Assembly (NCBI GenBank): GCA_026391805.1
Contig: JAPLDJ010000011.1
Coordinates: 45,547-109,546 of the forward strand
Length of the DNA stretch: 64,000 nt
From: Bacteroidota bacterium
GTDB taxonomy: Bacteria; Bacteroidota; Bacteroidia; Bacteroidales; FEN-979
Reading direction: 5' to 3'
Part shown: positions 46,173 through 54,637 of the stretch, in pieces
Layout of the letters: each line of letters starts with the position of its first letter
Position numbering within the stretch: the stretch's first letter is position 1
Notes under the pieces: model-generated
Databases searched by the model: none
Told to the model about the DNA's origin: nothing
What the model saw: the letters and a program-made list of their open reading frames with translations, nothing else
Program-made: the position numbers and the translations under genes

Positions 46173-47087
46173 CTAATTGTTAAAAACGAATTTCCTGCAA
46201 TATTTTTTTCCTCCGTGAAGGATCTCGAGAACATAAACCCCCGTCGAAAATCCCTGGTATCCTATGATCTTCCTTCCTTTCTGAACAGATTCAGCCGGAA
46301 CTGATGCCACGGTCTGACCCATCATATTAAACAACCGTATGGTGGTGGCCTCCGGCCGGACAAAATCAAAATAAACCAGGATTTCATGTGTTTCGCGGTC
46401 CTGGTAAATGTCGATACCCCCTGCAGGATCATTCTCATTGACACCGACCGTATAATCAAGGTATAAATTATCGATAAAAAGCACCGTTCCGGGTGCAGGA
46501 AGGCTGTCGGCACTGGATATTGCCACGATGTTGAACGTATCCGGGGTCACTGTCTCCAAATAATCGATCCAGGCAGAAAAGGGCGTCCAGACATTTACTG
46601 TATCATGTGTTGAAAATGCCCCGACCCCGATGGAATCTCTTGAAATCCCGTTCCATTTCGACAGGCCGATCCCGATCGCACAACTGTCCCCACCTTTGGG
46701 GATATACTTGAAAAAGCCTTTAAGGTGCGTGGGTACATCATTGATCGGGACACCGCCGTCCAGCGAGAATGTCTGGGTAAAGATGTCGATGGTAAATGTG
46801 CCCAGCGTCAGCGCACCCGGCACGACAACAGAAGGAAAAGTGAGCTGTTTCGATTCAATCCTGGCCGAATAGGAGCCGGATTCATGATCCGTGCTTTTCG
46901 TCACAACCTTTGTTCCGAAAGGCAGGGCAATGGCAATGGCGGCGTTGGGCGAATCCCAGTACTGGGGATTCTGATAGGAGCCGGTAGTGACCCAGGTTTC
47001 AAAATCTCCGTTCGGGACAGGGGTTTGCGCCATGGCCGGGATCAGAAGGATCGAAGAAAAAGCAAACAAAAGAAAAAAATGTTTCAT
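46173..47087 (-). CDS. Secreted protein with type A T9SS sorting domain
   Basis: This 304-residue protein starts with a signal peptide (MKHFFLLFAFSSILLIPAMAQ). The mature N-terminus VPNGDFETW with KVVTKSTDHESGSYSARIES resembles the Bacteroidota PCMD/carbohydrate-binding-like sandwich domain. A C-terminal sorting tail (IRLFNMMGQTVASVPAES, STGVYVLEILHGGKKYCRKFVFNN) marks it as T9SS cargo of type A. A sugar-binding or surface role is a guess. There is no close -7 box; a near match, TATCTTTA, is visible around 47143-47150 on this strand. Confidence 0.75.
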   Translation of the reverse strand: MKHFFLLFAFSSILLIPAMAQTPVPNGDFETWVTTGSYQNPQYWDSPNAAIAIALPFGTKVVTKSTDHESGSYSARIESKQLTFPSVVVPGALTLGTFTIDIFTQTFSLDGGVPINDVPTHLKGFFKYIPKGGDSCAIGIGLSKWNGISRDSIGVGAFSTHDTVNVWTPFSAWIDYLETVTPDTFNIVAISSADSLPAPGTVLFIDNLYLDYTVGVNENDPAGGIDIYQDRETHEILVYFDFVRPEATTIRLFNMMGQTVASVPAESVQKGRKIIGYQGFSTGVYVLEILHGGKKYCRKFVFNN

Positions 47088-47262
47088 ACTGCGCTATTCT
47101 TATCGGTTATCGGGATCATGTGCAAGATCGCCTGCACAAGCGGGTAAAGATAATATAAATCAAAATATCCCTGAAAACATTTTCAAGGCAAATGATAAAC
47201 CCTGAGACCAGATATTCATCATTGCCGGCCGGATCCTGTTCTGATCACAATAAAATTAATGA

Positions 47263-47270
47263 TACCTTTG
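47263..47270 (+). promoter_or_regulatory. -7 box (TACCTTTG) for the OmpA-family gene
   Basis: TACCTTTG matches TAnnTTTG 19 nt before the start codon at 47289. Confidence 0.45.
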
Positions 47271-47288
47271 ATGAAATTTCGATAGCTG

Positions 47289-49280
47289 ATGCCCCGTCAT
47301 TTTTTGAAATTGATTTCCATCCGGGCCCTTTCCCTGCTGACCTTCTTTTCTCTTACATCCGGAATATGCGCGCAGGCGACCGATTCATGCAACCATAAAT
47401 ACAACAAGAAGACCGAAAAGAGTTATGATGAAGGTATCGGTTATTTCAAAAGGGGGAATTATACCGAAGCCTCGCGCATCATGAAGAACATCATCAGCCA
47501 GGAACCCGATTTCGTGGATGCCTATTATGTTCTGGGCCTTTCCAGTTTCAAGAAGGTAAATTCAAATTTTAAGGATGCCGGGAAGTATTTCCTGAAGGTC
47601 ATTGAGATATGTCCTTCCTATAATGTATATGCATATTATTACCTGGCCGAGATCTGCTACGGATCGGAGAAATATGATTCAGCCGTCAGTTATCTTGAAG
47701 CATTCCTGAAGGATGTGGACAAGATCAAATCCGACAAGGATTATTCCCGGGCCGCTGACCTGCTCAAATATTCAAAATTTTACCTGAAACTGACACAGGA
47801 ACCGGTGCCTTTTGATCCTGAAGTCGTGGAAGGCATCTCAACGCCGGAGAATGAATACCTGCCGATCCTTTCACCGGATAACAAAATGGCCTTCTTTACC
47901 CGCGAAATGAAGCTTCCGGGCGAGAGGAACACCCTGATCCAGGCCGAAAAATACAAGGAAAAATTCATGTTCAGCGAGCTTCAGCCCGACGGGAAATTCG
48001 CTCAGGGAGAAGAGATGCCCGATCCGTTCAACCTTAACGATAATGAAGGCGGGGCTACGCTTACCGTCGACAACAACACCCTCTATTACACGGTTTGCAA
48101 ATATACCCTGAACAACACCTATTACAATTGCGACATCTATTATTCCGAATTTAAGGACGGGGAATGGACCCCGATAAAAAGCGTGAGCGACAAGATCAAC
48201 CTGGCCACCACTTGGGAATCGCAGCCCAGCATCTCATCCGACGGACGGACCCTTTTCTTTGTAAGTGACAGGAGCGGCGGTTTCGGAGGGTATGACATCT
48301 ACCGGTCGGTAAAAAACGAAACGGGTGAGTGGGGTACGCCCATCAACCTCGGCGCGGCGATCAATTCCACAGGGAATGAAAAATCACCGTTTATCCACCC
48401 CGACGGGAAGACGTTGTATTTTTCTTCCGACGGATGGCTGGGACTGGGTGGCTATGACATTTTTTTTTCAAGGCTGAACGACGACGGATCCTGGTCAAAA
48501 CCGGTGAACATCGGTTACCCGATCAACTCTCCCGATGATGAAGTCGGATTCTTTGTCAGTACCGACGGACAAAAAGGGTTCTTTGCTTCCAATAAATTAA
48601 AAGGCGTTGGCGGATGGGATCTGTATTCTTTCAACCTTTATGAAAAAGCACGTCCGGGAAAGGTGCTCTTCCTTTCGGGAACGGTAAAAGGCGAAACCGA
48701 AGCAGAGATGTCGAAGACCAGGGTTGAGCTTAAAAATATGGAGACGAAGGCAATATCGCAGGTTCCCCTCGACACCATCACCGGAAATTATGTTGCGGTT
48801 GCTCCTTTCAACAACGATTACATCATGACCGTCAAGAAGGAAGGCTATGTTTATGAAACACGCTACATTTCGAAGATCGACAGCCTCTATAAGATGCCGG
48901 CCAAACTGGACCTGGAGATCCAGCCCATCGAGCTGAACAAATCCTACCGGATCAATGACATCTTTTTCGCTTTCAACTCTTACGATCTGGCCGATGAATC
49001 GAAAGCCGTACTGGACCTGCTGATCGAATTCCTCGATGAAAACCGGAACATCTGTATTGAGATACAGGGCCATACCGACGACATCGGAAACGACGCCAAT
49101 AACCTCAAACTTTCGGCCAACCGGGCCCGGTCCGTATACAATTACCTTATCGCCAATAACATTTCCCAAAAACGACTGACCTATAAAGGCTTTGGTGAAA
49201 CCAAGCCGGTCGCCACCAATGAAACAGAGGAGGGCCGCGCCAGGAACCGGAGAACCGTTTTCGTGATCACACGGAAATAA
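47289..49280 (+). CDS. OmpA-family protein with TPR and PD40 repeats
   Basis: This 663-residue envelope protein has a signal peptide (residues 1-32). TPR-like helices follow (about 40-165, YTEASRIMKNIISQEPDFVDAYYVLGL). A PD40 propeller (about 175-445) shows blocks such as SDGRTLFFVSDRSGGFGGYDIYRS and DGKTLYFSSDGWLGLGGYDIFFS. A carboxypeptidase-regulatory-like Ig segment is next. The C-terminal OmpA domain (about 545-660) has IQGHTDDIGNDANNLKLSANRARSV, the peptidoglycan-binding signature with the Asp and Arg ligands for diaminopimelate. Its architecture resembles the gliding/T9SS-associated PorE type. Confidence 0.88.
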   Translation: MPRHFLKLISIRALSLLTFFSLTSGICAQATDSCNHKYNKKTEKSYDEGIGYFKRGNYTEASRIMKNIISQEPDFVDAYYVLGLSSFKKVNSNFKDAGKYFLKVIEICPSYNVYAYYYLAEICYGSEKYDSAVSYLEAFLKDVDKIKSDKDYSRAADLLKYSKFYLKLTQEPVPFDPEVVEGISTPENEYLPILSPDNKMAFFTREMKLPGERNTLIQAEKYKEKFMFSELQPDGKFAQGEEMPDPFNLNDNEGGATLTVDNNTLYYTVCKYTLNNTYYNCDIYYSEFKDGEWTPIKSVSDKINLATTWESQPSISSDGRTLFFVSDRSGGFGGYDIYRSVKNETGEWGTPINLGAAINSTGNEKSPFIHPDGKTLYFSSDGWLGLGGYDIFFSRLNDDGSWSKPVNIGYPINSPDDEVGFFVSTDGQKGFFASNKLKGVGGWDLYSFNLYEKARPGKVLFLSGTVKGETEAEMSKTRVELKNMETKAISQVPLDTITGNYVAVAPFNNDYIMTVKKEGYVYETRYISKIDSLYKMPAKLDLEIQPIELNKSYRINDIFFAFNSYDLADESKAVLDLLIEFLDENRNICIEIQGHTDDIGNDANNLKLSANRARSVYNYLIANNISQKRLTYKGFGETKPVATNETEEGRARNRRTVFVITRK

Positions 49281-49306
49281 TTTCGCCAAAAGGTTTTTGC
49301 CCTACG

Positions 49307-49334
49307 TTGCAATATCATAACATTATTATATTTG
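49307..49334 (+). promoter_or_regulatory. Promoter TTG-N17-TATATTTG for the response regulator
   Basis: A -33 TTG at 49307 and -7 TATATTTG at 49327-49334 are separated by 17 nt. The regulator start lies 19 or 49 nt downstream, depending on the start codon. Confidence 0.5.
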
Positions 49335-49353
49335 CATTGAAAAATTATCATGA

Positions 49354-50043
49354 GTGATGGTTCATTCTTCTCATTCACGTTCAATGTTACGGGTGCTGAT
49401 CGTTGATGATCATCCCCTGGTCAGGAAAGGGTTGCATGAATTGCTCAGGAGTCATCACCCGGACTGGGAAATCTTTGAAGCCGACAACGGCATCCGTGCC
49501 ATCCTTACTGCAGCGGATGTCAGGCCGGACCTTATCCTGATGGATTATGTCATGCCAAAACTCGACGGGGTTAAGGCGTCCTCCGCCATCAAACGTGACC
49601 TTCCGCGCTCCAAGATCATCATGATTACGATGAGTGATCCCGAGAATATTATCATGAATGCCATTGAGGCAGGTGTAAACTACATCATTTCAAAAAATGC
49701 ACCTTTCAGCGAGATCCTCTCTACAATTGCGGAGATCACAAATGAAAATGCCAACGAAAAGGAAGAGATCACCAAAAATTCTCCACGGACCGGGAAAAAG
49801 GGAAAGGTAACGGATAAGAAAAAACACCTGTATTCATTATCCTACTTTCTGACTGACCGGGAAATGGAAGTAGTCAAATTCATGATGAAAGGCTACACGT
49901 CAAGAAGGATTTCAGAACAACTCAGTCTCAGCGTTCGTACCGTTGAGGGTCACCGCTCAAAGATCCTGAAAAAATGCGATCTTCACTCTACTCCTGAAAT
50001 GTTCAATTTTCTCCTGAAAAACAAGTTACTTCCTCATTCTTAA
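49354..50043 (+). CDS. LuxR/NarL-family response regulator
   Basis: The frame opens with GTG at 49354, but ATG at 49384 (MLRVLIVDDHPLVRKG) gives the typical N-terminus and is probably correct. That leaves 219 residues. The receiver domain has DD at the start, the phospho-acceptor Asp in LILMDYVMP (D54 from the second start) and a Lys in IISKN. A linker rich in Lys and Asn follows, and then a LuxR-type HTH with YFLTDREMEVVKFMMKGYTSRRISEQLSLSVRTVEGHRSKILKK. No sensor kinase is adjacent, so it is an orphan regulator. Confidence 0.9.
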   Translation: MMVHSSHSRSMLRVLIVDDHPLVRKGLHELLRSHHPDWEIFEADNGIRAILTAADVRPDLILMDYVMPKLDGVKASSAIKRDLPRSKIIMITMSDPENIIMNAIEAGVNYIISKNAPFSEILSTIAEITNENANEKEEITKNSPRTGKKGKVTDKKKHLYSLSYFLTDREMEVVKFMMKGYTSRRISEQLSLSVRTVEGHRSKILKKCDLHSTPEMFNFLLKNKLLPHS

Positions 50044-50168
50044 ATCCTTATACCGTTAGTCGGCAAAATAAAGCCGAAAAAAATCAGGTAGAACTACGTA
50101 TTTAGAAACGCAAGTCCTTCTATTATTTTTGGTCATTCTTTGGCGGCGGAGGAAAGGGAGACCAAAGG

Positions 50169-50765
50169 ATGAAACTGAAATGGATTGCGCTTTTATGGTT
50201 ATGTGTTGTCCAGAACTGTTTTGGACAGAATTTTCCTGATTCGGTTCTTCGCGGAAGTTCCCCGGGATCTGCTCAAACTCTGGATTATCTCATGATGGTT
50301 GACCTGAACTTAACAGGATCCGCTGATGAGGATGTCAGGCCGGAAACAGCGATCGTGAATTCCGGAACATCCTCCCTTTTCATCGGAAAAGGCATTAACG
50401 GGGTTTATATTGATATTGCATGCCCGGCACTACTCCCTGAAAAGGAGTCAACCGGAAACTGCCTTACCGAAAACCGATCAGATGTTTTTGAAAAGGTTGG
50501 CCATCTCGATGGCAGCAAGGGCAGCATCAAATCCCTTGTTCCCGCTCTTCGTGCCGGCCCGCTCGATGGCCTGCTCGATGCTGTCGGTGGTGAGAACACC
50601 ATAAATCACAGGTTTCCCGGTCTCCAGTCCGACGCCGGCAATGCCCTTGGAGACTTCCGCGGCCACATAATCAAAATGAGGAGTTGCACCACGGATCACG
50701 GCGCCCAGGCATATTATCGCATCATACCTGTTTCCCTTGGAAGTGGCCAGCTTTTTGGCGAGTAA
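50169..50765 (+). CDS. Doubtful secreted ORF running into ribH antisense
   Basis: The first 100 codons (50169-50470) have a convincing signal peptide ([20 protein letters not shown]) and are not covered by another gene. From 50478 the frame continues antisense to ribH for 290 nt, where it is composed of ribH-complementary sequence. It could be a truncated secreted-protein gene whose 3' part was lost, a chimeric small gene, or a chance frame. No homologue is recognised. No -7 box is seen before it. Confidence 0.3.
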   Translation: MKLKWIALLWLCVVQNCFGQNFPDSVLRGSSPGSAQTLDYLMMVDLNLTGSADEDVRPETAIVNSGTSSLFIGKGINGVYIDIACPALLPEKESTGNCLTENRSDVFEKVGHLDGSKGSIKSLVPALRAGPLDGLLDAVGGENTINHRFPGLQSDAGNALGDFRGHIIKMRSCTTDHGAQAYYRIIPVSLGSGQLFGE

Positions 50766-50945
50766 GGGGAGTTCGAATGCCCCCGGAGCCCAGACAACAT
50801 CGATGTTCTTTTCATCTGCTCCATGACGGTTCAGGCCATCGATACAGCCGCTTAAAAGCTTTGCACTGATGAATTCATTGAAACGGGAGATCACGATGCC
50901 AAAATGCATTCCCTTGGCATCCAGTTTTCCTTCAATTGTTCTCAT
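50478..50945 (-). CDS. ribH: 6,7-Dimethyl-8-ribityllumazine synthase
   Basis: This 155-residue enzyme condenses the ribityl-aminouracil with dihydroxybutanone phosphate to give lumazine. Features are [13 protein letters not shown] (about 16), [15 protein letters not shown] (about 53), [24 protein letters not shown] (about 80-103, with the catalytic His) and [16 protein letters not shown] (about 117). Length is normal for icosahedral or pentameric lumazine synthases. It is the last gene of ribD-ribE-ribBA-ribH, 36 nt after ribBA. Confidence 0.97.
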   Translation of the reverse strand: MRTIEGKLDAKGMHFGIVISRFNEFISAKLLSGCIDGLNRHGADEKNIDVVWAPGAFELPLLAKKLATSKGNRYDAIICLGAVIRGATPHFDYVAAEVSKGIAGVGLETGKPVIYGVLTTDSIEQAIERAGTKSGNKGFDAALAAIEMANLFKNI

Positions 50946-50981
50946 AGTTAAAAGATATTTGGTTTGAAATTTAATATTCAG

Positions 50982-52211
50982 CTATGCATTTGAGGGAGTT
51001 TCCCCGGTAAAGGAGAGCATGTGCCCCATCTTTTCTTTCTTTGTTTTAAGATACCGGATGTTCCTGGAATTGGAGCGGACCTGGATGGGAACGCGCTCGA
51101 CGATCTCCATTCCGAAACCTTCGATACCCGATACTTTTTTCGGATTGTTGGTCAGCAGGCGGATCTTCCTGACGCCAAGATCGGCCAGTATCTCTGCCCC
51201 GGTCCCATAATCCCTGAGATCGGCAGGAAAGCCCAGCGCCTTGTTGGCTTCCACGGTATCCATGCCGCCGTCCTGAAGATTGTAGGCTTTCATCTTGTTG
51301 ACGAACCCGATACCCCTGCCTTCCTGGCGCATGTAAAGGAAAACTCCCCTGCCCTCCTTTGCAATCAGTTTCATGGCATCGGTGAGCTGCTCGCCGCAAT
51401 CACAGCGGAGCGAACCAAATACATCCCCTGTGAGGCACTCGGAATGAACACGCACAAGCACCGGTTTATCACCTGAAATATCCCCTTTTACGAGCGCCAG
51501 GTGATTCTCATGGGTGACCTTGCTGATGTATGTGTATGCTTTGAAATCGCCAAACCGTGTAGGCATATCCACCATGGTGACACGCTGGACAAGTGACTCG
51601 GTCTGGCGGCGGTAAATGATCAGGTCGGCGATGGTGATGATCTTCAGGTGATGTTTTTCAACATACTCCATCAGCTGCGGTACACGGGCCATGCTGCCAT
51701 CCTCATTCATGATCTCGCAGATCACACCTGCAGGGAAGAGCCCGGCCATCTTGGCCAGGTCGACGGAAGCTTCCGTATGGCCGGCCCTGACAAGCACGCC
51801 TCCTTCACGGTATTCGATCGGGAAAATGTGGCCCGGGCGGGTGAAATCCTTCACCTTCGCTGCCGGATCGAGTACTCTTTTTATCGTGAGGGCCCGTTCA
51901 TGCGCAGAGATACCGGTCTTGCATTCTGCCGCATCGATCGATACGGTAAATGCCGTACGGTTGGGATCGGTATTCTTGACCACCATCCGTTCCACATTCA
52001 GCTCTTCCAGCCGCTCCCTGATGACCGGCAGACAGATCAGGCCGCCGGCATGTTTGGCCATGAAATTGACGATGGCAGGGGTTACCTTTTCGGCTGCAAC
52101 CACCAGATCGCCTTCATTTTCGCGATCTTCGTCATCCACAACTACAACCATCTTTCCCTTCCGGATATCCTCAATGGCTTCCTCGATGGTATTGAATTTA
52201 TATTTTGTCAT
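50982..52211 (-). CDS. ribBA: Bifunctional DHBP synthase / GTP cyclohydrolase II
   Basis: This 409-residue protein joins two pathway entry activities. The N-terminal DHBP synthase (1-200) has VVVVDDEDRENEGDLVVAAE, HAGGLICLP and RAGHTEASVDLAKMAG. The C-terminal GTP cyclohydrolase II (about 205-400) has the zinc cysteines in VRVHSECLTGDVFGSLRCDCGEQL and the catalytic MRQEGRGIG. Length matches the fusion (about 400). It is the third gene of the rib operon. The 129-nt spacer before it holds two hairpins. Confidence 0.97.
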   Translation of the reverse strand: MTKYKFNTIEEAIEDIRKGKMVVVVDDEDRENEGDLVVAAEKVTPAIVNFMAKHAGGLICLPVIRERLEELNVERMVVKNTDPNRTAFTVSIDAAECKTGISAHERALTIKRVLDPAAKVKDFTRPGHIFPIEYREGGVLVRAGHTEASVDLAKMAGLFPAGVICEIMNEDGSMARVPQLMEYVEKHHLKIITIADLIIYRRQTESLVQRVTMVDMPTRFGDFKAYTYISKVTHENHLALVKGDISGDKPVLVRVHSECLTGDVFGSLRCDCGEQLTDAMKLIAKEGRGVFLYMRQEGRGIGFVNKMKAYNLQDGGMDTVEANKALGFPADLRDYGTGAEILADLGVRKIRLLTNNPKKVSGIEGFGMEIVERVPIQVRSNSRNIRYLKTKKEKMGHMLSFTGETPSNA

Positions 52212-52229
52212 TTTATCGAATTTACAATA

Positions 52230-52300
52230 ATGTCACACCTACGGTGTTTAATGGAATTTTATATTTTTTTCTACAATAATGGAACACCTGCGGTGTTCAT
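52230..52300. repeat. Two hairpins ACACC-TAC-GGTGT and GAACACC-TGC-GGTGTTC in the rib operon
   Basis: The hairpins lie at 52235-52247 and 52282-52298, between ribE and ribBA. The second is preceded by CTACAATAATGG, a flank shared with hairpins at 8.0 kb whose stems differ. Confidence 0.8.
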
Positions 52301-52340
52301 TGGTATTTTTAGCAATTTTATATCCAGCATCCAGCATCAA

Positions 52341-52976
52341 TTATAAAAATCCGTTTTCCGCCAGGAAATTCAAGTCAAGCTTTCCCTCTTTATTCCCTGA
52401 CAGTTTTTCAACATACTTCCCGATGATATCGCATTCCAGGTTCACTGTATCGCCTGTTTTCTTTGACAGGATTGTTGTTTCATCCTGTGTATGCGGAATG
52501 ACCGACACTTCCAATGAACGGTCATTCACACCTGCGACCGTCAGGCTGATGCCATCCACGGCGATGGAACCTTTTTCAACCACATAACGGAGGATGGTTT
52601 TATCTGCATCAATGGTCAGCCAGACTGCATTTTCATCCTTCCGGATCCTGCTGATGGTGCCGGTTCCGTCGATGTGTCCGCTGACGATGTGCCCGCCAAG
52701 CCGGTCTGCCAGGCGGAGCGCCCGTTCAAGATTGACCCTGCTCCCGGCTTTCAATTCGCGGAAGGCCGTACGCTGCATGGTTTCCGGCATCACATCCACG
52801 GCAAAGGAGTTCCCTGTGAATTCAGTGACCGTCAGGCATACCCCGTTTGTATTGATGCTGTCGCCGATCCTGACATCACTCAGTACTTTCGAAGCCGAAA
52901 CCGTGATCCTGGAAGATCTTCCCGAACCACGTATGCTCTTTACTAAACCTATTTCTTCAATGATTCCTGTAAACAC
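52341..52976 (-). CDS. ribE: Riboflavin synthase, alpha subunit
   Basis: This 211-residue enzyme dismutates two lumazines into riboflavin and the pyrimidine precursor. Two homologous lumazine-binding domains are seen: MFTGIIEEIGLVKSI at residue 1 and VSGHIDGTGTISRI at about residue 97, and the domain 1 motif GDSINTNGVCLTV repeats as GSIAVDGISLTVAG in domain 2. Length is slightly above the usual 200. It is the second gene of the rib operon and is separated from ribD by a word array. Confidence 0.96.
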   Translation of the reverse strand: MFTGIIEEIGLVKSIRGSGRSSRITVSASKVLSDVRIGDSINTNGVCLTVTEFTGNSFAVDVMPETMQRTAFRELKAGSRVNLERALRLADRLGGHIVSGHIDGTGTISRIRKDENAVWLTIDADKTILRYVVEKGSIAVDGISLTVAGVNDRSLEVSVIPHTQDETTILSKKTGDTVNLECDIIGKYVEKLSGNKEGKLDLNFLAENGFL

Positions 52977-52983
52977 TTTTTTT

Positions 52984-53117
52984 GATTTACGATTTACGAT
53001 TTACGGTTTACGATTTCTTTACCACAGATTTCACAGATTACACAGATTTTCGGACTTCCAACCTCCTTCCTCCGACCTCGTTTTTCCATTATCCATTCTC
53101 CATCTTCAATTCCACTT
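52984..53117 (-). repeat. Composite array inside the rib operon
   Basis: Read on the minus strand after the ribD stop, GATGGAGAATGGATAATGG words come first, then GAGGTCGGAGGAAGGAGGTTGG, AATCTGTGTAATCTGTGAAATCTGTGG and AAATCGTAAACCGTAAATCGT words. The first three word types share their order with the array at 30055-30190. It ends 8 nt before the ribE start. Confidence 0.85.
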
Positions 53118-54227
53118 TTATAATTTTCCGATGTACCCTTCTACGAGCATATCCTCCCCTATTTTACGGTACTTCCATTTATCGATCCGGATCGCATCTT
53201 CCATCCTGGGAATTCCGGTTCCGCCAACGGGTGTCGGGGCACCTGTCCCGCCTACGATCTTGGGAGCAATAAATGAGATCACTTTATCAACAATACCGCT
53301 CCTGATGGCGGAAAATGCTATCGTGCTGCCGCCTTCGAGCAATACGCTGTCGATGCCCATCCTGCCAAGGGAGAGCATGAGATAATCAAGATCCACTTTC
53401 CCGCCGGATTGCGGGCAGATGATGACCTGCGCTCCCAGGCGTTCGAGGTCCCGTCTCTTTTCCGGCTTTATTTTATCCGTTGTGGCAATGATGGCAAGCT
53501 GGGGGTGATGAGCCAGGACTTTTGCTTCCGACGGGATTTTTCCCTCCGAATCCACGATCACCTTAAGGGGATCCCGGCTTTTTTTCCCTTTCCGGCGTGT
53601 ATTCAGCAACGGGTCATCATAAATTACCGTATTGATCCCGACCATAACGGCGCTGTATTGCTGCCGCAGTTCATGAACATACCTGCGTGAGCGTTCACCC
53701 GAGATCCATCGCGACGCATTTTCAACCGTTGCAATCTTTCCGTCAAGCGTCATGGCGATCTTTAAGGCACAGAATGGTCTTCCCGTGAGGATATATTTTC
53801 CGAACAGTTCATTCATCTCACGGGCAGCCGGTTCTTCAGGGGCCATTACCACATCGATACCGGCATCGGCCAATGCCTTCAGGCCATTGCCATCGACCAG
53901 CGGATTCGGATCTTTCATGGCGATGACCACCTGCCGGATCCCTTTCCCGATGATAAGGTCGGTGCAGGGCGGGGTTTTCCCATGATGAGAGCAGGGCTCA
54001 AGCGTGACATACAGGGTAGATCCTTCCACATTCCCGGCGGCCTTTGAGATGGCATTGACTTCGGCATGCGGTCCCCCGAAATGCTCATGATATCCTTCGC
54101 CGATGATCTGTCCATCCTTTACCAGGACAGCACCCACCATCGGGTTGGGGTTGACCCATCCCATCCCTCTCTTTGCAAGGGTTATCGCCCGTCTCATGTA
54201 TTTTATATCCTTCTCCACAACAGACAT
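53118..54227 (-). CDS. ribD: Bifunctional riboflavin-specific deaminase/reductase
   Basis: This 369-residue enzyme deaminates and then reduces the pyrimidine intermediate. The N-terminal zinc deaminase has HAEVNAI (about 50) and PCSHHGKTPPCTDLI (about 75-90). The C-terminal reductase (about 145-369) has LDGKIATVENASRWISGERSRRYVHELR and LLEGGSTIAFSAI. Length and layout are standard. It is first in the rib operon. The riboswitch terminator lies 37 nt upstream. Confidence 0.97.
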   Translation of the reverse strand: MSVVEKDIKYMRRAITLAKRGMGWVNPNPMVGAVLVKDGQIIGEGYHEHFGGPHAEVNAISKAAGNVEGSTLYVTLEPCSHHGKTPPCTDLIIGKGIRQVVIAMKDPNPLVDGNGLKALADAGIDVVMAPEEPAAREMNELFGKYILTGRPFCALKIAMTLDGKIATVENASRWISGERSRRYVHELRQQYSAVMVGINTVIYDDPLLNTRRKGKKSRDPLKVIVDSEGKIPSEAKVLAHHPQLAIIATTDKIKPEKRRDLERLGAQVIICPQSGGKVDLDYLMLSLGRMGIDSVLLEGGSTIAFSAIRSGIVDKVISFIAPKIVGGTGAPTPVGGTGIPRMEDAIRIDKWKYRKIGEDMLVEGYIGKL

Positions 54228-54263
54228 TCCTTCATCTTACACTCACATCTCGCATCACCAAAA

Positions 54264-54295
54264 CAAAAAGCCCTGACGACTCAATCCTCAGGGCT
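54264..54295 (-). terminator. Intrinsic terminator, expression platform of the FMN riboswitch
   Basis: On the minus strand the stem AGCCCTGA (54295-54288) and TCAGGGCT (54276-54269), with a loop of 11 nt, is followed by TTTTTGTTTT (54268-54259). It lies between the riboswitch and ribD, as expected for FMN-induced termination. The competing anti-terminator was not resolved. Confidence 0.85.
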
Positions 54296-54340
54296 CAATC
54301 CTATTTTAAAACTGAAAAATGGACAATTTTAAAATAACTT

Positions 54341-54465
54341 TCTTCTTCCATCCAGACTTTAACTGTCGGTTCCGGAATCTCACCGGATCCACCATCTTCC
54401 TTTCGGAAATGGTTCGCGGACTTTACCGCCGATCGGGAATTTCACCCTGCCCTGAAGAAATTATT
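54341..54465 (-). promoter_or_regulatory. FMN riboswitch (RFN element)
   Basis: On the minus strand the conserved RFN boxes are in order: TTCAGGGCAGGGTGAAATTCC near 54457, CGATCGGCGGTAAAGTCCGCGA, GGTGAGATTCCGGAACCGAC and AGTTAAAGTCTGGATGGAAGAA near 54345. FMN binding would lower expression of the rib operon. The aptamer leads into the terminator at 54264-54295. Confidence 0.96.
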
Positions 54466-54504
54466 TGTCTTAAAATTTCCGTTATCAAACTATGAAACGG
54501 ACTA

Positions 54505-54512
54505 CAAAGATA
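54505..54512 (-). promoter_or_regulatory. -7 box (TATCTTTG) of the rib operon
   Basis: TATCTTTG on the minus strand, about 40 nt before the aptamer 5' boundary, matches TAnnTTTG. Confidence 0.5.
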
Positions 54513-54562
54513 ATATAAATTTCAAAATTGTTATTTCTTTCACAGATATTTTGAGATAAAAC

Positions 54563-54598
54563 AAAAAAAGGAAGTCGCCCTTTGGGTAACTTCCTTTT
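54563..54598. terminator. Bidirectional hairpin terminator of the T9SS gene
   Basis: AAAAGGAAGT (54566-54575) pairs with ACTTCCTTTT (54589-54598), with poly-A and poly-T flanks. A perfect 20-bp palindrome CATTCCTTTTAAAAGGAATG lies beside it at 54606-54625. Both follow the stop of the 54638-57016 gene on the minus strand. Confidence 0.85.
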
Positions 54599-54637
54599 CA
54601 AAAGCATTCCTTTTAAAAGGAATGATCCTGTGTCAGT

